A stretch of DNA of 64,000 nucleotides from Knoellia sp. p5-6-4 (GCF_029222705.1 NZ_JARGZF010000001.1:2042437-2106436), one strand, 5' to 3'. Counted from the first letter of the stretch, positions 48,721 through 56,967 are shown. The notes: a model not told the origin generated them from the letters alone. Program-made: numbers and translations.

Positions 48721-49395
48721 TCAGCCCTCGCTGCCGGTCGACTCGTGCGGCTCGCCGACGGGCTTGGACTCCGGCGACCCGCGCTCGCGCAGGTAGATGC
48801 TCAGCACCACCATGCTGCCGACCGCGAGGAACTCGGACTGCCAGTTCTGCAGGGTCCGGTTCCAGAAGTCGGGTGCCAGCAGGTAGTCCCACCAGCCGAG
48901 CGGGTCGCTGCGCTGCTGGATCTGCTCGGCGTTGTGCGCCGCGTGGCCGGCGACGAGCTGCGCCACCCAGGAGAGCAGGAAGACCAGGCCCATCGTCAGG
49001 CCGAGGGAGTGCGAGAAGAGGGCGAGCCGCCAGCCCCGCACCTTCGCCCAGGCCGGTGAGTCCGCCTGGGCGTACTCGCCCACCTTCTGGTCCTTGTCGG
49101 ACTCGCGGCCTCCCCTGTCCAGGGGCTTGGACTCCGTCGAGCCCTTCTGGAAGAGGAAGATCGTCAGCAGGATGAACAGCAGGAACTGCAGGTACTCGGA
49201 CTGCCAGTTCTCGGCGACGTCGACGGTGAAGTGCGACGAGGTGACGTACTCGAGCAGGCTGACCGTCGGCAGGCCCGCATCGGAGGCCTGCTGGTTGTAG
49301 GACGCCTGGCCCGTGAAGGCCTGCCCCACCAGCGCGACCAGCAGGAGCGCGCCGAAGACGAGGCTGAGACCGTTGTCGCGCAGTCGCTGCCTCAC
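48721..49395 (-). CDS. DUF6766 membrane protein with internal duplication
   Basis: 224 residues, four hydrophobic helices. Two halves repeat: ENWQSEYLQFLLFILLTIFLFQKGSTESKP and QNWQSEFLAVGSMVVLSIYLRERGSPESKP, each preceded by a helix and a soluble loop. The NWQSE-x-L and G-S-x-E-S-K-P signatures recur in DUF6766 proteins. Function unknown. GTG 49395 overlaps the stop of the upstream 27-residue ORF (GTGA). Confidence 0.78.
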   Translation of the reverse strand: MRQRLRDNGLSLVFGALLLVALVGQAFTGQASYNQQASDAGLPTVSLLEYVTSSHFTVDVAENWQSEYLQFLLFILLTIFLFQKGSTESKPLDRGGRESDKDQKVGEYAQADSPAWAKVRGWRLALFSHSLGLTMGLVFLLSWVAQLVAGHAAHNAEQIQQRSDPLGWWDYLLAPDFWNRTLQNWQSEFLAVGSMVVLSIYLRERGSPESKPVGEPHESTGSEG

Positions 49396-49475
49396 CGTCC
49401 CGCCACTCCCATGGCGATGCAGTACGCCAGTCCGGCAGCGATGAAGAGCAGGTATGCCGTGAACATCGTTCGCAT
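49392..49475 (-). CDS. 27-residue single-helix membrane peptide
   Basis: ATG 49475, preceded by GGGGAG six bases away, encodes 27 residues (MRTMFTAYLLFIAAG then LAYCIAMGVAGR). It is one membrane helix. The stop TGA shares bases with the GTG start of the DUF6766 gene, and the lipoprotein gene ends 3 bases before it. The arrangement strongly suggests real translation, perhaps as a partner subunit. Confidence 0.6.
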   Translation of the reverse strand: MRTMFTAYLLFIAAGLAYCIAMGVAGR

Positions 49476-49477
49476 CG

Positions 49478-49891
49478 TCAGCTCCCCTTCACGTCGCAGT
49501 CGTAGGGACGGTCGCCGTTGGGGGTGCAGCCGGCGGCGGTGACGCGCCAGCCGTCGTCGAACCGGGCCAGGAAGACCGTGTCGCGCTCGAGGTAGGCCAC
49601 CGCGTCCTTGCCGTAGACCTTCACCTCGCGCACCGACCCGGCGTCCTCCGGCAGTTCCTGCTGGGGAAGGGACTGCGGGCAGGGCCCGTGGTCGCCCTCG
49701 AGTTCCACGCGGGTCTGGGGGGCCAGGAGGTCGCAGGCGGCGGCCGGGTCGCTCATGACGGCCCGGGCGAAGCGCTGGGCGGTCTGCGCCGCCGGCTCGT
49801 CCTCGACGGACCCCTGGCCGGCGCACCCCGCCACGGCGAGGAGGGCGCACGCGGCCGGCCACGCGGCATACCGGCTCTTGGTCGTGCTCAC
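49478..49891 (-). CDS. Small lipoprotein
   Basis: 137 residues. Signal peptide with lipobox LAVAGC; mature part has AARFARAVMSDPAAACDLLAPQTRVELEG...GKDAVAYLERDTVFLARFDDGWRVTAAGCTPNGDRPYDCDVKGS, resembling small secreted NTF2-like/DUF-type lipoproteins. First gene of a probable operon with the 27-residue peptide and DUF6766. Confidence 0.7.
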   Translation of the reverse strand: MSTTKSRYAAWPAACALLAVAGCAGQGSVEDEPAAQTAQRFARAVMSDPAAACDLLAPQTRVELEGDHGPCPQSLPQQELPEDAGSVREVKVYGKDAVAYLERDTVFLARFDDGWRVTAAGCTPNGDRPYDCDVKGS

Positions 49892-49939
49892 GGCGGTGAC
49901 CCTAGCGCCGGCCGGCCCGGCGGTCGCGTCGCCACCGCC

Positions 49940-51622
49940 TCACAGCCGCGGGTCGCGGGCCCGTCCCTCCTGGCGGGCGATCTTGCGGTCGGTCACGACG
50001 ATCGAGACGACCAGCGCGGCGCCGCCGACGGCCGCCAGCAGGAAGAACACCATGGCGATCGAGGGGTAGCCCAGGATCGTCGAGTCGGTGGGGACCTGCA
50101 TCATCAGCGCGGCGCCGACCACCAGGGCAGCGAGCACGATGCCGGTGGTGAGCCGGTTGGCCAGGCGCTGCATGACGTGGAGCAGGCGGGCCTCGTCGAC
50201 GGCGTCGACCCGCACCGAGAAGGTGCCCTCGGCGAGGTTCTGCATGACCTTGTTGGCACGGCGCGGGAAGTTCGCGGTGAACTCCTTGGCGTCGATGGCC
50301 GCGGCCACGATCCCGCTGGGGGAGACCCGCAGCCCGGAGCCCATGATGTCGGCGACGCTGTTGCGGATGGCCTCGGCGGGGGCGAAGCCGGGGTCGAGGT
50401 GCTGCGTGACCTGGTCGAGGTTGAGCAGCGCCTTGCCGACCATCGCCATCTCGGCCGGAGGACGCAGGCCGTGGGTGCCCGACAGGCGGCTCAGCTCCAC
50501 CAGGACCGCGCCGGCCTGCACCTCGCCACCCAGGGACACCGCCCGCGTGACGAGGGCTGAGACGTCCTCCCGGAACCGGCCGGCGTCGTAGCCGTCGAGG
50601 GGCGAGCCCATGGCCGCCAGGACGGTCGCGGCCTCCTCGCCGTCGGCGTCGCTGATGGCCAGCAGCAGCTTGACGAGGCTGTCCTGGACGCGGGGCGGGA
50701 CGGTGGCCACCATGCCGAGGTCGATGAGCGCCAGCCGGCCGTCGGGGGTGAGCAGCACGTTGCCCGGGTGCGGGTCGGCGTGGAGGAACCCGTCGACGAG
50801 GATCATGTGCAGGTAGGCGTGGAACAGGTCGCGCACGAGCGGCTCGCCGTCGACGTCGAGCAGGCCGAGCGGGCCCACGTCGGTGACCTTGCGGCCGGGT
50901 ACGAACTCCATCGTGAGCACCCGGCTGCTGCTGTAGTCGGCGACCGGCTCCGGCACGAGGAGGTGCTGGTGGTCACGGGTCAGCGCGCGCAGGCGCCTCA
51001 GGTTCGCGGCCTCGCGCTGGTAGTCGAGCTCCCCGGCGATCGAGCGCCGGAACTGCGCGAGCAGGTGGCCGAAGCCGTAGCGGCGCCCCACGTCCGTGTG
51101 GCCGTCGGCGAACTCGGCCAGCTTCGCGAGGGCCTGCATGTCGTCGCGCACGGTCTCGCGGATGCCGGGGCGCTGGACCTTGACCACCACCTCGCGTCCG
51201 CTGCGCAGCGTGGCGCGGTGCACCTGGCCCAGCGACGCGGCGGCCAGGGGCTTCTCGTCGAACTCGGCGAAGGCGTTGCCGATCGAGACGCCGAGCTCCT
51301 CCTCGACGATGGCCCTGACGTCCTCGAAGGGGAAGGGCTCGACGCGGTCCTGGAGGCGGGTGAGGGCCTCGGTGTAGGCGGGCGGGAGCAGGTCCACCCT
51401 GGTCGAGAGCAGCTGGCCGAGCTTGATGTAGGTGGGCCCCATGCGCTCGAGGTCGTCGGCGAGCTCCTCGGCGAGGTCCGAGCTTGCGGCCGGACGCTCC
51501 TCCTCGACGAGGAACTCGTCGAAGCCTGCGCCGGAGACCACGTCGGAGCGGCCGTGACGCACGAGGAGGCGGGCCAGGGCGGCATACCGCCCGGCGAGGG
51601 CCGGGTTGAGCGGCAGAGTCAT
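49940..51622 (-). CDS. ABC1/UbiB (ADCK) family atypical kinase
   Basis: 560 residues. Marks of the ADCK/UbiB family: DLERMGPTYIKLGQLLSTR (KxGQ), PLAAASLGQVHRATLRSGREVVVKVQRPG (nucleotide Lys), GELDYQREAANLRRL, GFLHADPHPGNVLLTPDGRLALIDLGM. Two C-terminal membrane helices (about 490-545). In mycobacteria a relative is controlled by WhiB7. ATG 51622 lacks a strong ribosome site. The structured region upstream (51771-51872) may be in its leader. Confidence 0.88.
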   Translation of the reverse strand: MTLPLNPALAGRYAALARLLVRHGRSDVVSGAGFDEFLVEEERPAASSDLAEELADDLERMGPTYIKLGQLLSTRVDLLPPAYTEALTRLQDRVEPFPFEDVRAIVEEELGVSIGNAFAEFDEKPLAAASLGQVHRATLRSGREVVVKVQRPGIRETVRDDMQALAKLAEFADGHTDVGRRYGFGHLLAQFRRSIAGELDYQREAANLRRLRALTRDHQHLLVPEPVADYSSSRVLTMEFVPGRKVTDVGPLGLLDVDGEPLVRDLFHAYLHMILVDGFLHADPHPGNVLLTPDGRLALIDLGMVATVPPRVQDSLVKLLLAISDADGEEAATVLAAMGSPLDGYDAGRFREDVSALVTRAVSLGGEVQAGAVLVELSRLSGTHGLRPPAEMAMVGKALLNLDQVTQHLDPGFAPAEAIRNSVADIMGSGLRVSPSGIVAAAIDAKEFTANFPRRANKVMQNLAEGTFSVRVDAVDEARLLHVMQRLANRLTTGIVLAALVVGAALMMQVPTDSTILGYPSIAMVFFLLAAVGGAALVVSIVVTDRKIARQEGRARDPRL

Positions 51623-52105
51623 GGACGCATCATGGCGTGTCGCGGCCGCGGGCCGGGGACTCGGTCATGTCTGGTCGACGGAATCGTCAAGAAACCTCCA
51701 AAAGACTGGCCCTCGGGCGATGGCGCGAGGATCGTCGGTGGTGCAGCCGCTGGGGCGGCGAGGCGGGGGTGGGCCTGGACGAGCAGGCGCTCTCTCGCGT
51801 CGCTCGTCCAGGCCCTGCGATTCACAGCTGTCGCGGGGCGGCGCCCACCCCCACCCAACGCCGCCCCGCGACGCCCTCCCCATGGGCGGGTCGCGACTCC
51901 GTTCGGCGGGGGGGCCGCTCACCCGTACGGCTGAGCAGCAGCAAAGGGACCGTCACTTCGCAGTCAAGAGAAGGTAAAGAACCGCTCAAGGGTCCGTTTG
52001 CCTCCGTTGAATGCCTACGTGCGACAGTCCCCCGGAGCCCGGATGGGGCACAGGGCTGGAGCACCTCCCGCCGCAGGGCGGCGAATGACGAGACAGGGGA
52101 GTTCG
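51623..52105. other. Large divergent intergenic region with strong hairpins
   Basis: 483 bases without a supported gene between the ABC1 kinase and a regulator. Frames present there have no recognisable domains, and no WhiB-like Cys pattern was found. The region holds two perfect hairpins (51771-51872) and an AT-richer part (about 51935-52015) that may contain the plus-strand promoter. Confidence 0.6.
51771..51872. ncRNA. Two perfect 14-bp hairpins; candidate leader or small RNA
   Basis: Hairpin A: GGGCCTGGACGAGC (51771-51784) and complement (51802-51815), 17-base loop. Hairpin B: GTCGCGGGGCGGCG (51830-51843) and complement (51859-51872), 15-base C-rich loop. On the minus strand both would lie in the 5' leader of the ABC1-kinase mRNA (about 150-250 bases before its start). 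No known RNA family is assigned. Confidence 0.4.
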
Positions 52106-52498
52106 ATGAACCGACTCGGGGCCTACGTCCGGGCTGAGATGGCGTGGCGGAACTGGACGTTGACCGACCTCACCAGGGGCACCGGCCTCGACGAGAGCGA
52201 CCTCATGCCGGTGCTCAGCAAGGACTGGCTCGCCGACTGGCCGAGCTCCCAGGTCATCGACGCCCTCGCCCGCGCGTTGCACGTGCCCGCGCGTGAGCTC
52301 GTGCTGCGTGCCGCCGAGGCGTGCGGCCTGTCCGTCGAGGAGGAGGCCGCCGGCGCTGGTCTGGCGGACGCCACCAACGAGGAGCTGATGCGCGAGCTGC
52401 GGCGGCGGCTCGCCCTCGGCGCCAGCGCGGGCAACTACCTCTCCACCGCGTCGAGCCCCTGGCTCTCGCTCGTGGCCCCGCGCACCGAGGTCGGCTGA
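52106..52498 (+). CDS. Helix-turn-helix regulator (XRE-like)
   Basis: 130 residues. N-terminal HTH: RLGAYVRAEMAWRNWTLTDLTRGTGLDESDLMPVLSKDWLADWPSSQVIDALARALHV (XRE-like). C-terminal helical part has PARELVLRAAEACGLSVEEEA and NEELMRELRRRLALG. No enzyme domain. ATG 52106 follows AGGGGAG. It ends 4 bases from the convergent acyltransferase gene. Targets unknown. Confidence 0.72.
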   Translation: MNRLGAYVRAEMAWRNWTLTDLTRGTGLDESDLMPVLSKDWLADWPSSQVIDALARALHVPARELVLRAAEACGLSVEEEAAGAGLADATNEELMRELRRRLALGASAGNYLSTASSPWLSLVAPRTEVG

Positions 52499-52502
52499 CC
52501 GC

Positions 52503-53072
52503 TCAGCGCTCGGCCCGAAGTTCCTCCCGGAGCTGCGGTTCCGTGCGCAGCTCGGGGTGGATGCCGTGCTTGTCGCGGTAGAACTCGCGGATCCTGTCCA
52601 TGTCGGCCACGACGTCGGACGTCGCGGTGATGGTCGGGCCGAACCCGAGCGTGCGCGTCGGTCCGTCAATGAAGCCGAGGGCGATCGGCAGCCTGGCGGC
52701 CCGGGCCAGCCGCCAGAACCCTGACTTCCAGTACTCGCCCTTCTGGCGGGTTCCCTCGGCGGCGATCACGAGCAGGAACGGCTCCCCGCTGCGGGCCTCG
52801 CGCACCAGCTCGCGCACGACGCTGCTGGGGTTGGCCCGGTCGAGGGGCACGCCGCCGAGCCGGTGCAGCAACCACCCCAACGGCCCTCGGAACAGCTCCT
52901 TCTTGATGAGCACCCGGGGCGTCACCCCGCCGCGCCACATGACGAGCAGCATCATGACGAAGTCCCAGTTGGAGGTGTGCGGGGCGCCCACCAGGACGCC
53001 GGTCCGTGGCACCTCGCCGACGGGCGTCCAGCGGGCAGCGCGCAGCACCAGCGAGGCGAGGCGACTTCTCAT
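52503..53072 (-). CDS. PlsC-type 1-acylglycerol-3-phosphate acyltransferase
   Basis: 189 residues. Acyltransferase motifs: GAPHTSNWD (HX4D), GWLLHRLGGVPLDR (motif II-like), VIAAEGTRQKGEYWKSGFW (EGTR). It likely transfers an acyl chain to lysophosphatidate or a related acceptor. Shorter than typical PlsC (about 240), as in many actinobacterial homologues. ATG 53072. Confidence 0.85.
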   Translation of the reverse strand: MRSRLASLVLRAARWTPVGEVPRTGVLVGAPHTSNWDFVMMLLVMWRGGVTPRVLIKKELFRGPLGWLLHRLGGVPLDRANPSSVVRELVREARSGEPFLLVIAAEGTRQKGEYWKSGFWRLARAARLPIALGFIDGPTRTLGFGPTITATSDVVADMDRIREFYRDKHGIHPELRTEPQLREELRAER

Positions 53073-53162
53073 CCAGAGACTCCTGGGGCATCGGGGTGGT
53101 CGCTGCTGTCCACGCGGAAACAGCGACCGCCCGGACCTGGACAGGGTGCCTGTGGTCCGTGC

Positions 53163-53591
53163 CTACTCGGCGAGCTGCGCCTCGAGCGTGATCGGCACGG
53201 CCTTCAAGGCCTGGCTGACGGGGCAGCCGACCTTGGCACCCTCGGCGGCCTCCTGGAACTGCTCGGCCGTCAGGCCGGGCACGGCCCCGGTCACCTTCAG
53301 GACGATGCCCGTGATGCCGGTGCCGGGCTGGAAGGTCACCTCGGCGGTGGTGTCGAGCGAGGTGGGCGGGTTGCCCGCCTTGGCGAGGGCGCCCGAGAGC
53401 GCCATGTTGAAGCACGACGAGTGCGCAGCGGCGATGAGCTCCTCGGGACTGGTGCGCCCGTTCGGGTCCTCGGCCCGCGAGGCCCACGTCACGTCGAAGG
53501 CGCCCACCCCCGAGGACTCCATCGTGACCTTGCCGGCGCCCTCCATGAGGGAACCCTCCCAGTGGGCTGACGCGGTGCGGGTGGTTGCCAT
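53163..53591 (-). CDS. OsmC/Ohr family peroxiredoxin
   Basis: 142 residues. Catalytic Cys in AAHSSCFNMALS and second Cys in KVGCPVSQAL, the OsmC pattern; ITLEAQLAE C-terminus is typical. Reduces organic hydroperoxides using thiols. ATG 53591. Confidence 0.93.
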   Translation of the reverse strand: MATTRTASAHWEGSLMEGAGKVTMESSGVGAFDVTWASRAEDPNGRTSPEELIAAAHSSCFNMALSGALAKAGNPPTSLDTTAEVTFQPGTGITGIVLKVTGAVPGLTAEQFQEAAEGAKVGCPVSQALKAVPITLEAQLAE

Positions 53592-53679
53592 CCTGTGCTC
53601 CTTCAGCTCGACCAGACGTATGCCGCGGGCGGCCTCCCCAGCCTTGCCCCGCCGCAGCGGGTTGGCAACCCGGGGGACG

Positions 53680-53719
53680 CCACCGGGCCCCCGTCCGCAG
53701 GTGGACGGGGGCCCGGTGG
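53680..53719 (-). terminator. 17-bp perfect hairpin terminator after the Thr/Glu-rich gene
   Basis: Arms CCACCGGGCCCCCGTCC (53680-53696) and its complement (53703-53719) around 6 bases, 29 bases after the stop at 53748. No U tract. Confidence 0.85.
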
Positions 53720-53747
53720 GGCCGCAGCGGCCGGTGGCCGCATGGCG

Positions 53748-54533
53748 TCAGCGGCGTCCCTTGCCCTTGCCGCCCTTGTCGCCGCCGCGCGAGCCGGCGT
53801 CGTCACCCGCGTCGTCACCGGACTCGTCGTCCGACTCCTCGGCGTCCTCCTCGTCGTTGTCGCCGGCCTTCTCGCCGGCCCGGTGGTCGACCTCGCCGCC
53901 GCCGCGCACGTCGGCGTGCTCGTCGTCCGCCCCACGTCCGTCGTGGTGGTTGGCGTAGGCCCGCGGGTTCGGCGTCTTCGTGGACTCCTCCGACTCCTCC
54001 GACTCCTCGGACTCCTCGGACTCCTCGCTGTCCTCGGTCTCCGTGGGCTCGGCGGTCTCGGTGGGCTCCTCGGTCTCCGTGGGCTCGGAGGTCTCGGTGG
54101 GCTCCTCGGTCTCCGTGGGCTCCGCCGTCGTGGTCTCGGTGGCCTCGGTGGTCGTGCTCGTGGTCTCGCTCGGGTCGGCCTGGACGACGGCGGGGGCTGT
54201 CGGACTGCCGGTCGCGGCCATCGCTGCGGCGCCAACGGTGGCCAGGGCGAGGGCGGTGCCGGCCGCTGCGGCGGCCCGGCGGACCCGGGAGGCCTTGAGG
54301 TGGATCACCTTCATGAGGGAGTTCCTTGTCTGCTGGTGGTGGGGGGATGAGTCGGTCGTCTCAGGACCTGCGATGAAGGCCGCCAGGGCGGCGCTGGGTG
54401 CGGGTGGGTCGGCCCGGAGCAGGCTGCCCACCTCTCGCAGGGCCTCGGCTGCCGGGTCGTGGTGGTGCAGCCCGAACAGCAGCTCGGGCTGCAGGGTCGA
54501 CCCGGTTCCGGGCGCCTCGCGGTTCTCAGACAT
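53748..54533 (-). CDS. Sigma-coupled membrane protein with Thr/Glu and Ser/Glu repeats (putative anti-sigma)
   Basis: 261 residues. N-terminal cytosolic 90 residues (SENREAPGTG, STLQPELLFGLHHHDPAAEALREVGSLLRADPPAPSAALAAFIAGP), one membrane helix (about 102-124), then an extracellular tail with repeating T-E-x-x-E-P units (PTETEEPTETSEPTETEEPTE), SEESEESEESEE and an acidic/Gly-Lys end. The ATG overlaps the sigma-factor stop by 8 bases. The layout (small cytosolic part, single helix, long disordered exterior) fits an anti-sigma/sensor, but no zinc motif is present and function is inferred. Confidence 0.7.
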   Translation of the reverse strand: MSENREAPGTGSTLQPELLFGLHHHDPAAEALREVGSLLRADPPAPSAALAAFIAGPETTDSSPHHQQTRNSLMKVIHLKASRVRRAAAAAGTALALATVGAAAMAATGSPTAPAVVQADPSETTSTTTEATETTTAEPTETEEPTETSEPTETEEPTETAEPTETEDSEESEESEESEESEESTKTPNPRAYANHHDGRGADDEHADVRGGGEVDHRAGEKAGDNDEEDAEESDDESGDDAGDDAGSRGGDKGGKGKGRR

Positions 54534-55182
54534 GACGTGGCTTCCATCGCACGGGCACCCGCTCGGGATACGGGTGGCTCGCACCTTCTTCCGCGGGGCG
54601 CAGGTCCTGCGGCCCAGGACCGGTGCGCTCCTGTTCGACGCCCCGGCGCAGCCGTGCCAGGCCGCGGTGCTGGAGCGACTTCACCGTGCCGACGTCCCTG
54701 CCGAGCACCTCGGCGGTCTGCTGGAGCGAGAGGTCGCCGAGCACCCGCAGCGAGACGACCTGGCGCTGGTCGGGCGTGAGCAGGTCCAGCAGGGCGAGGG
54801 CCCGCCCGGTACCCAGCCGGTCCTCGGCGCAGTCCTCCGCCGACGCGCTGGTCCGGGCGTCGAGGTCCGGTTCGTACGACAGGTGCGGGCCACGGCACAC
54901 CCGTCGCCGCACCCAGTCGACGTAGCGGCGGTGCGCGATGCGGAACAGCAGGCCCCGGAACTGCTCGGCGCCGCCGGTCACGGTGCCCACCGCGCGGAAG
55001 GCGGCGAGGAACACCTCGCTCGTGAGGTCGTCGGCGTCGTGGACGGCGTGGGCCCGGAAGTAGGCGGCGACGGCGGGCGAGAGGGCGGTCCAGAGTCGGC
55101 CGAAGGCCTCGCCGTCGCCCCGCGCGGCGGCCTGGACGAGGGCGTCGAGCCCGTCGCCGGCCGCGCTGTCAGCGCCATGCAT
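54526..55182 (-). CDS. ECF RNA polymerase sigma factor
   Basis: 218 residues. Region 2: AFGRLWTALSPAVAAYFRAHAVHDADDLTSEVFLAAFRAVGTVTGGAEQFRGLLFRIAHRRYVDWVRRR; region 4: LLTPDQRQVVSLRVLGDLSLQQTAEVLGRDVGTVKSLQHRGLARLRRGV. The C-terminal 25 residues (GPGPQDLRPAEEGASHPYPERVPVRWKPRHV) are an extension. ATG 55182 is chosen; an upstream in-frame ATG 55221 exists. Coupled to the following membrane gene. Divergent from the Ser/Thr kinase gene. Confidence 0.9.
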   Translation of the reverse strand: MHGADSAAGDGLDALVQAAARGDGEAFGRLWTALSPAVAAYFRAHAVHDADDLTSEVFLAAFRAVGTVTGGAEQFRGLLFRIAHRRYVDWVRRRVCRGPHLSYEPDLDARTSASAEDCAEDRLGTGRALALLDLLTPDQRQVVSLRVLGDLSLQQTAEVLGRDVGTVKSLQHRGLARLRRGVEQERTGPGPQDLRPAEEGASHPYPERVPVRWKPRHV

Positions 55183-55358
55183 CCGAAAAGGCCCTCCTCC
55201 CTGACCCTCACGACGGGGCAACGCCGAGGGTGGCAGGAATGGATTCGTTCGGGGTCGTTCTTGACTGTTTGCTGACGTTTGGAGCCCGGAATCCGCCGGC
55301 TGCCGCAGGAAACGGGTGCTGCGCGGACAGAGCGTCCGGCTGGCGCGCGGAGCCTTGC

Positions 55359-55371
55359 TTTACGCCGTAAA
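55359..55371. promoter_or_regulatory. 13-bp palindrome overlapping the kinase-gene -10
   Basis: TTTACG-C-CGTAAA is a perfect palindrome; its right end forms TAAACT (55368-55373), a TAnnnT-type -10, 54 bases before GTG 55427. Confidence 0.5.
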
Positions 55372-55426
55372 CTCCCCCCGGGGCTTTCTGGCGTCACCCG
55401 ATGCCGCGCCCGAAATGAGGGGCATC

Positions 55427-56392
55427 GTGGAAAGACTGCACGCCGGGTTCTTGCTCGGCCGCCGGTACCGCTTGGCCGAGCGCGTGGCGTCGGGGGGCAT
55501 GGCCGACGTGTGGGCGGCGACCGACGAGGTGCTGCGCCGCCAGGTCGCCGTCAAGGTCATGCGCCCGGACCCCGGTCACGAGGAGCTGTTCGCGATCCGG
55601 TTCCGCGACGAGGCCGTCAACTCGGCCCGCCTGCTCCACGCGAACATCGCCACCATCTTCGACTACGGCGAGGAGGGCCACCTGGCCTTCCTCGTCATGG
55701 AGCTGGTGCAGGGCAGGCCCCTGTCGGCGGTCCTTCGCGACCGCGGTGCCCTGCCGCATGCGGAGGTCCGTTCCATCATGGGACAGGCGGCCCTGGCACT
55801 CGGTGTCGCCCACGAGGCCCAGGTGGTGCACCGCGACGTCAAGCCGCCCAACATCCTGATCCGCCCGGACGGCCTCGTGAAGCTGACCGACTTCGGTATC
55901 GCCCGAGCCTTGGACGCATCGGGACACACCCGGGCCGGGGAGATGCTCGGGACGCCGAACTACATCAGCCCGGAGCAGGCCATGGGTGAGCCGGCCACCG
56001 GCGCCAGCGACCTGTACGCCCTCGGGGTGGTGGCACACGAGATGCTCTGCGGCCGCCGACCCTTCGACCGCGGGACGCCCATCGCCACGGCGCTGAGCCA
56101 CATCCGCGAGACCCCACCGGCCCTACCGGACGACGTCCCCGAGGACATCGCCCTCGTGGTGGAGGACTGCCTCGCCAAGGACCCCGGCCAGCGGCCGCCC
56201 AACGCGCGGGCCGTGGCGCTCCGCCTCGGCCTCGGTGACCACGAGATCATGGGCCTCGGCCTGGGGTTGGCGTGGTACGTCAACGAGGCGGCGCCGGCGG
56301 TCTCTCCGGCGACCCCTGCAGGGGGCCAGGCTGACGCGGCGGCCACCGCAGCCATGGCGGTCACGGCAGCCCTGGAGGCGCCCACCCCCTAG
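55427..56392 (+). CDS. Ser/Thr protein kinase (Hanks type, no sensor domain)
   Basis: 321 residues. Full kinase set: VASGGMADVWAATDEVLRRQVAVKVMR (Gly loop, Lys), VVHRDVKPPNILI (HRD), LTDFGIARALD (DFG), GTPNYISPEQAMGEP (activation end), ASDLYALGVVAHEMLCGRRPF. The C-terminal 55 residues are Ala/Pro-rich with no membrane helix, so it is soluble, unlike PknA/B. GTG 55427 has GAGGGG upstream; ATG 55415 is an alternative. Substrates unknown. Confidence 0.9.
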   Translation: MERLHAGFLLGRRYRLAERVASGGMADVWAATDEVLRRQVAVKVMRPDPGHEELFAIRFRDEAVNSARLLHANIATIFDYGEEGHLAFLVMELVQGRPLSAVLRDRGALPHAEVRSIMGQAALALGVAHEAQVVHRDVKPPNILIRPDGLVKLTDFGIARALDASGHTRAGEMLGTPNYISPEQAMGEPATGASDLYALGVVAHEMLCGRRPFDRGTPIATALSHIRETPPALPDDVPEDIALVVEDCLAKDPGQRPPNARAVALRLGLGDHEIMGLGLGLAWYVNEAAPAVSPATPAGGQADAAATAAMAVTAALEAPTP

Positions 56393-56428
56393 CCGCAGAG
56401 GTTCGGGCGCCGCGCCCGTGTGGGTGTC

Positions 56429-56767
56429 CTAGCTCTGCGGGTCGTACTGGAACTCCCGCAGCTCCTGCGCGCAGCGGCACGCGACGGCCATCTTCCGAGC
56501 CCATTCCTCGGCTGCCGCGCGGTCAGGGAGTTCGAGGATGGTGAACCCGCCCTTGATGTCGACGCCGGGGTAGGTGTCAGTGCTGACCGTCCCGTCGGCG
56601 GCGACCAGCACTGGACTCACCTCTTCCTTGATTCCGCCGCCGAACACGTAGACGCCGGCGGCCTTGGCCTCCTCGATGACGGCGCGGGCTTGGGCGGCGA
56701 CGACCGGGAACTCCTCGGGCGTCAGCACCATCGCGTCGCTGGGGAAGGAGATGAGGTATTTGGTCAT
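56429..56767 (-). CDS. YCII/DGPF-like protein
   Basis: 112 residues. Ferredoxin-like YCII fold: KYLISFPSDAMVLTPEEFPVVAAQARAVIEEAKAAGVYVFGGGIKEEVSPVLVAADGTVSTD...KGGFTILELPDRAAAEEWARKMAVACRCAQELREF. The DGPF-type K-G-G-F-T-I-L motif is present. Function unknown. ATG 56767. Confidence 0.78.
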   Translation of the reverse strand: MTKYLISFPSDAMVLTPEEFPVVAAQARAVIEEAKAAGVYVFGGGIKEEVSPVLVAADGTVSTDTYPGVDIKGGFTILELPDRAAAEEWARKMAVACRCAQELREFQYDPQS

Positions 56768-56850
56768 GTCTGGATCGTGCCCAGTTGCCGGGCTTCGAGG
56801 CAATGGATTAGCGGACACTGCCGGCGGGCACGCGGACGTGCCGGGAACAC

Positions 56851-56887
56851 GAAACCGCAGGTCGTCCCCTGAACGACCTGCGGTTTC
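56851..56887 (-). terminator. Rho-independent terminator of tRNA-Phe
   Basis: 15-base perfect arms GAAACCGCAGGTCGT (56851-56865) and complement (56873-56887) around a 7-base loop, directly downstream of the tRNA on the minus strand, followed by TGTT. Confidence 0.85.
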
Positions 56888-56890
56888 ATG

Positions 56891-56967
56891 TGGTGGCCAG
56901 GGGCGGGGTCGAACCGCCGACCTTCCGATTTTCAGTCGGACGCTCGTACCAACTGAGCTACCTGGCC
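56891..56967 (-). tRNA. tRNA-Phe (GAA)
   Basis: Minus-strand GGCCAGG acceptor pairs with CCTGGCC; D-arm GCTC-AGTTGGT-GAGC, anticodon stem CCGAC/ with loop CTGAAAA giving anticodon GAA, T-arm GGCGG-TTCGACC-CCGCC, CCA encoded. 77 bases including CCA. Confidence 0.97.

Noticed and set aside
51830-51872. 6C-type small RNA
   Set aside because: The loop has C-runs but no six-C run in two hairpins, so the family assignment does not hold.
51619-52137. Frames in the ABC1-kinase/regulator intergenic region, including a possible whiB7
   Set aside because: No four-Cys WhiB pattern or AT-hook; sequences are low-complexity.
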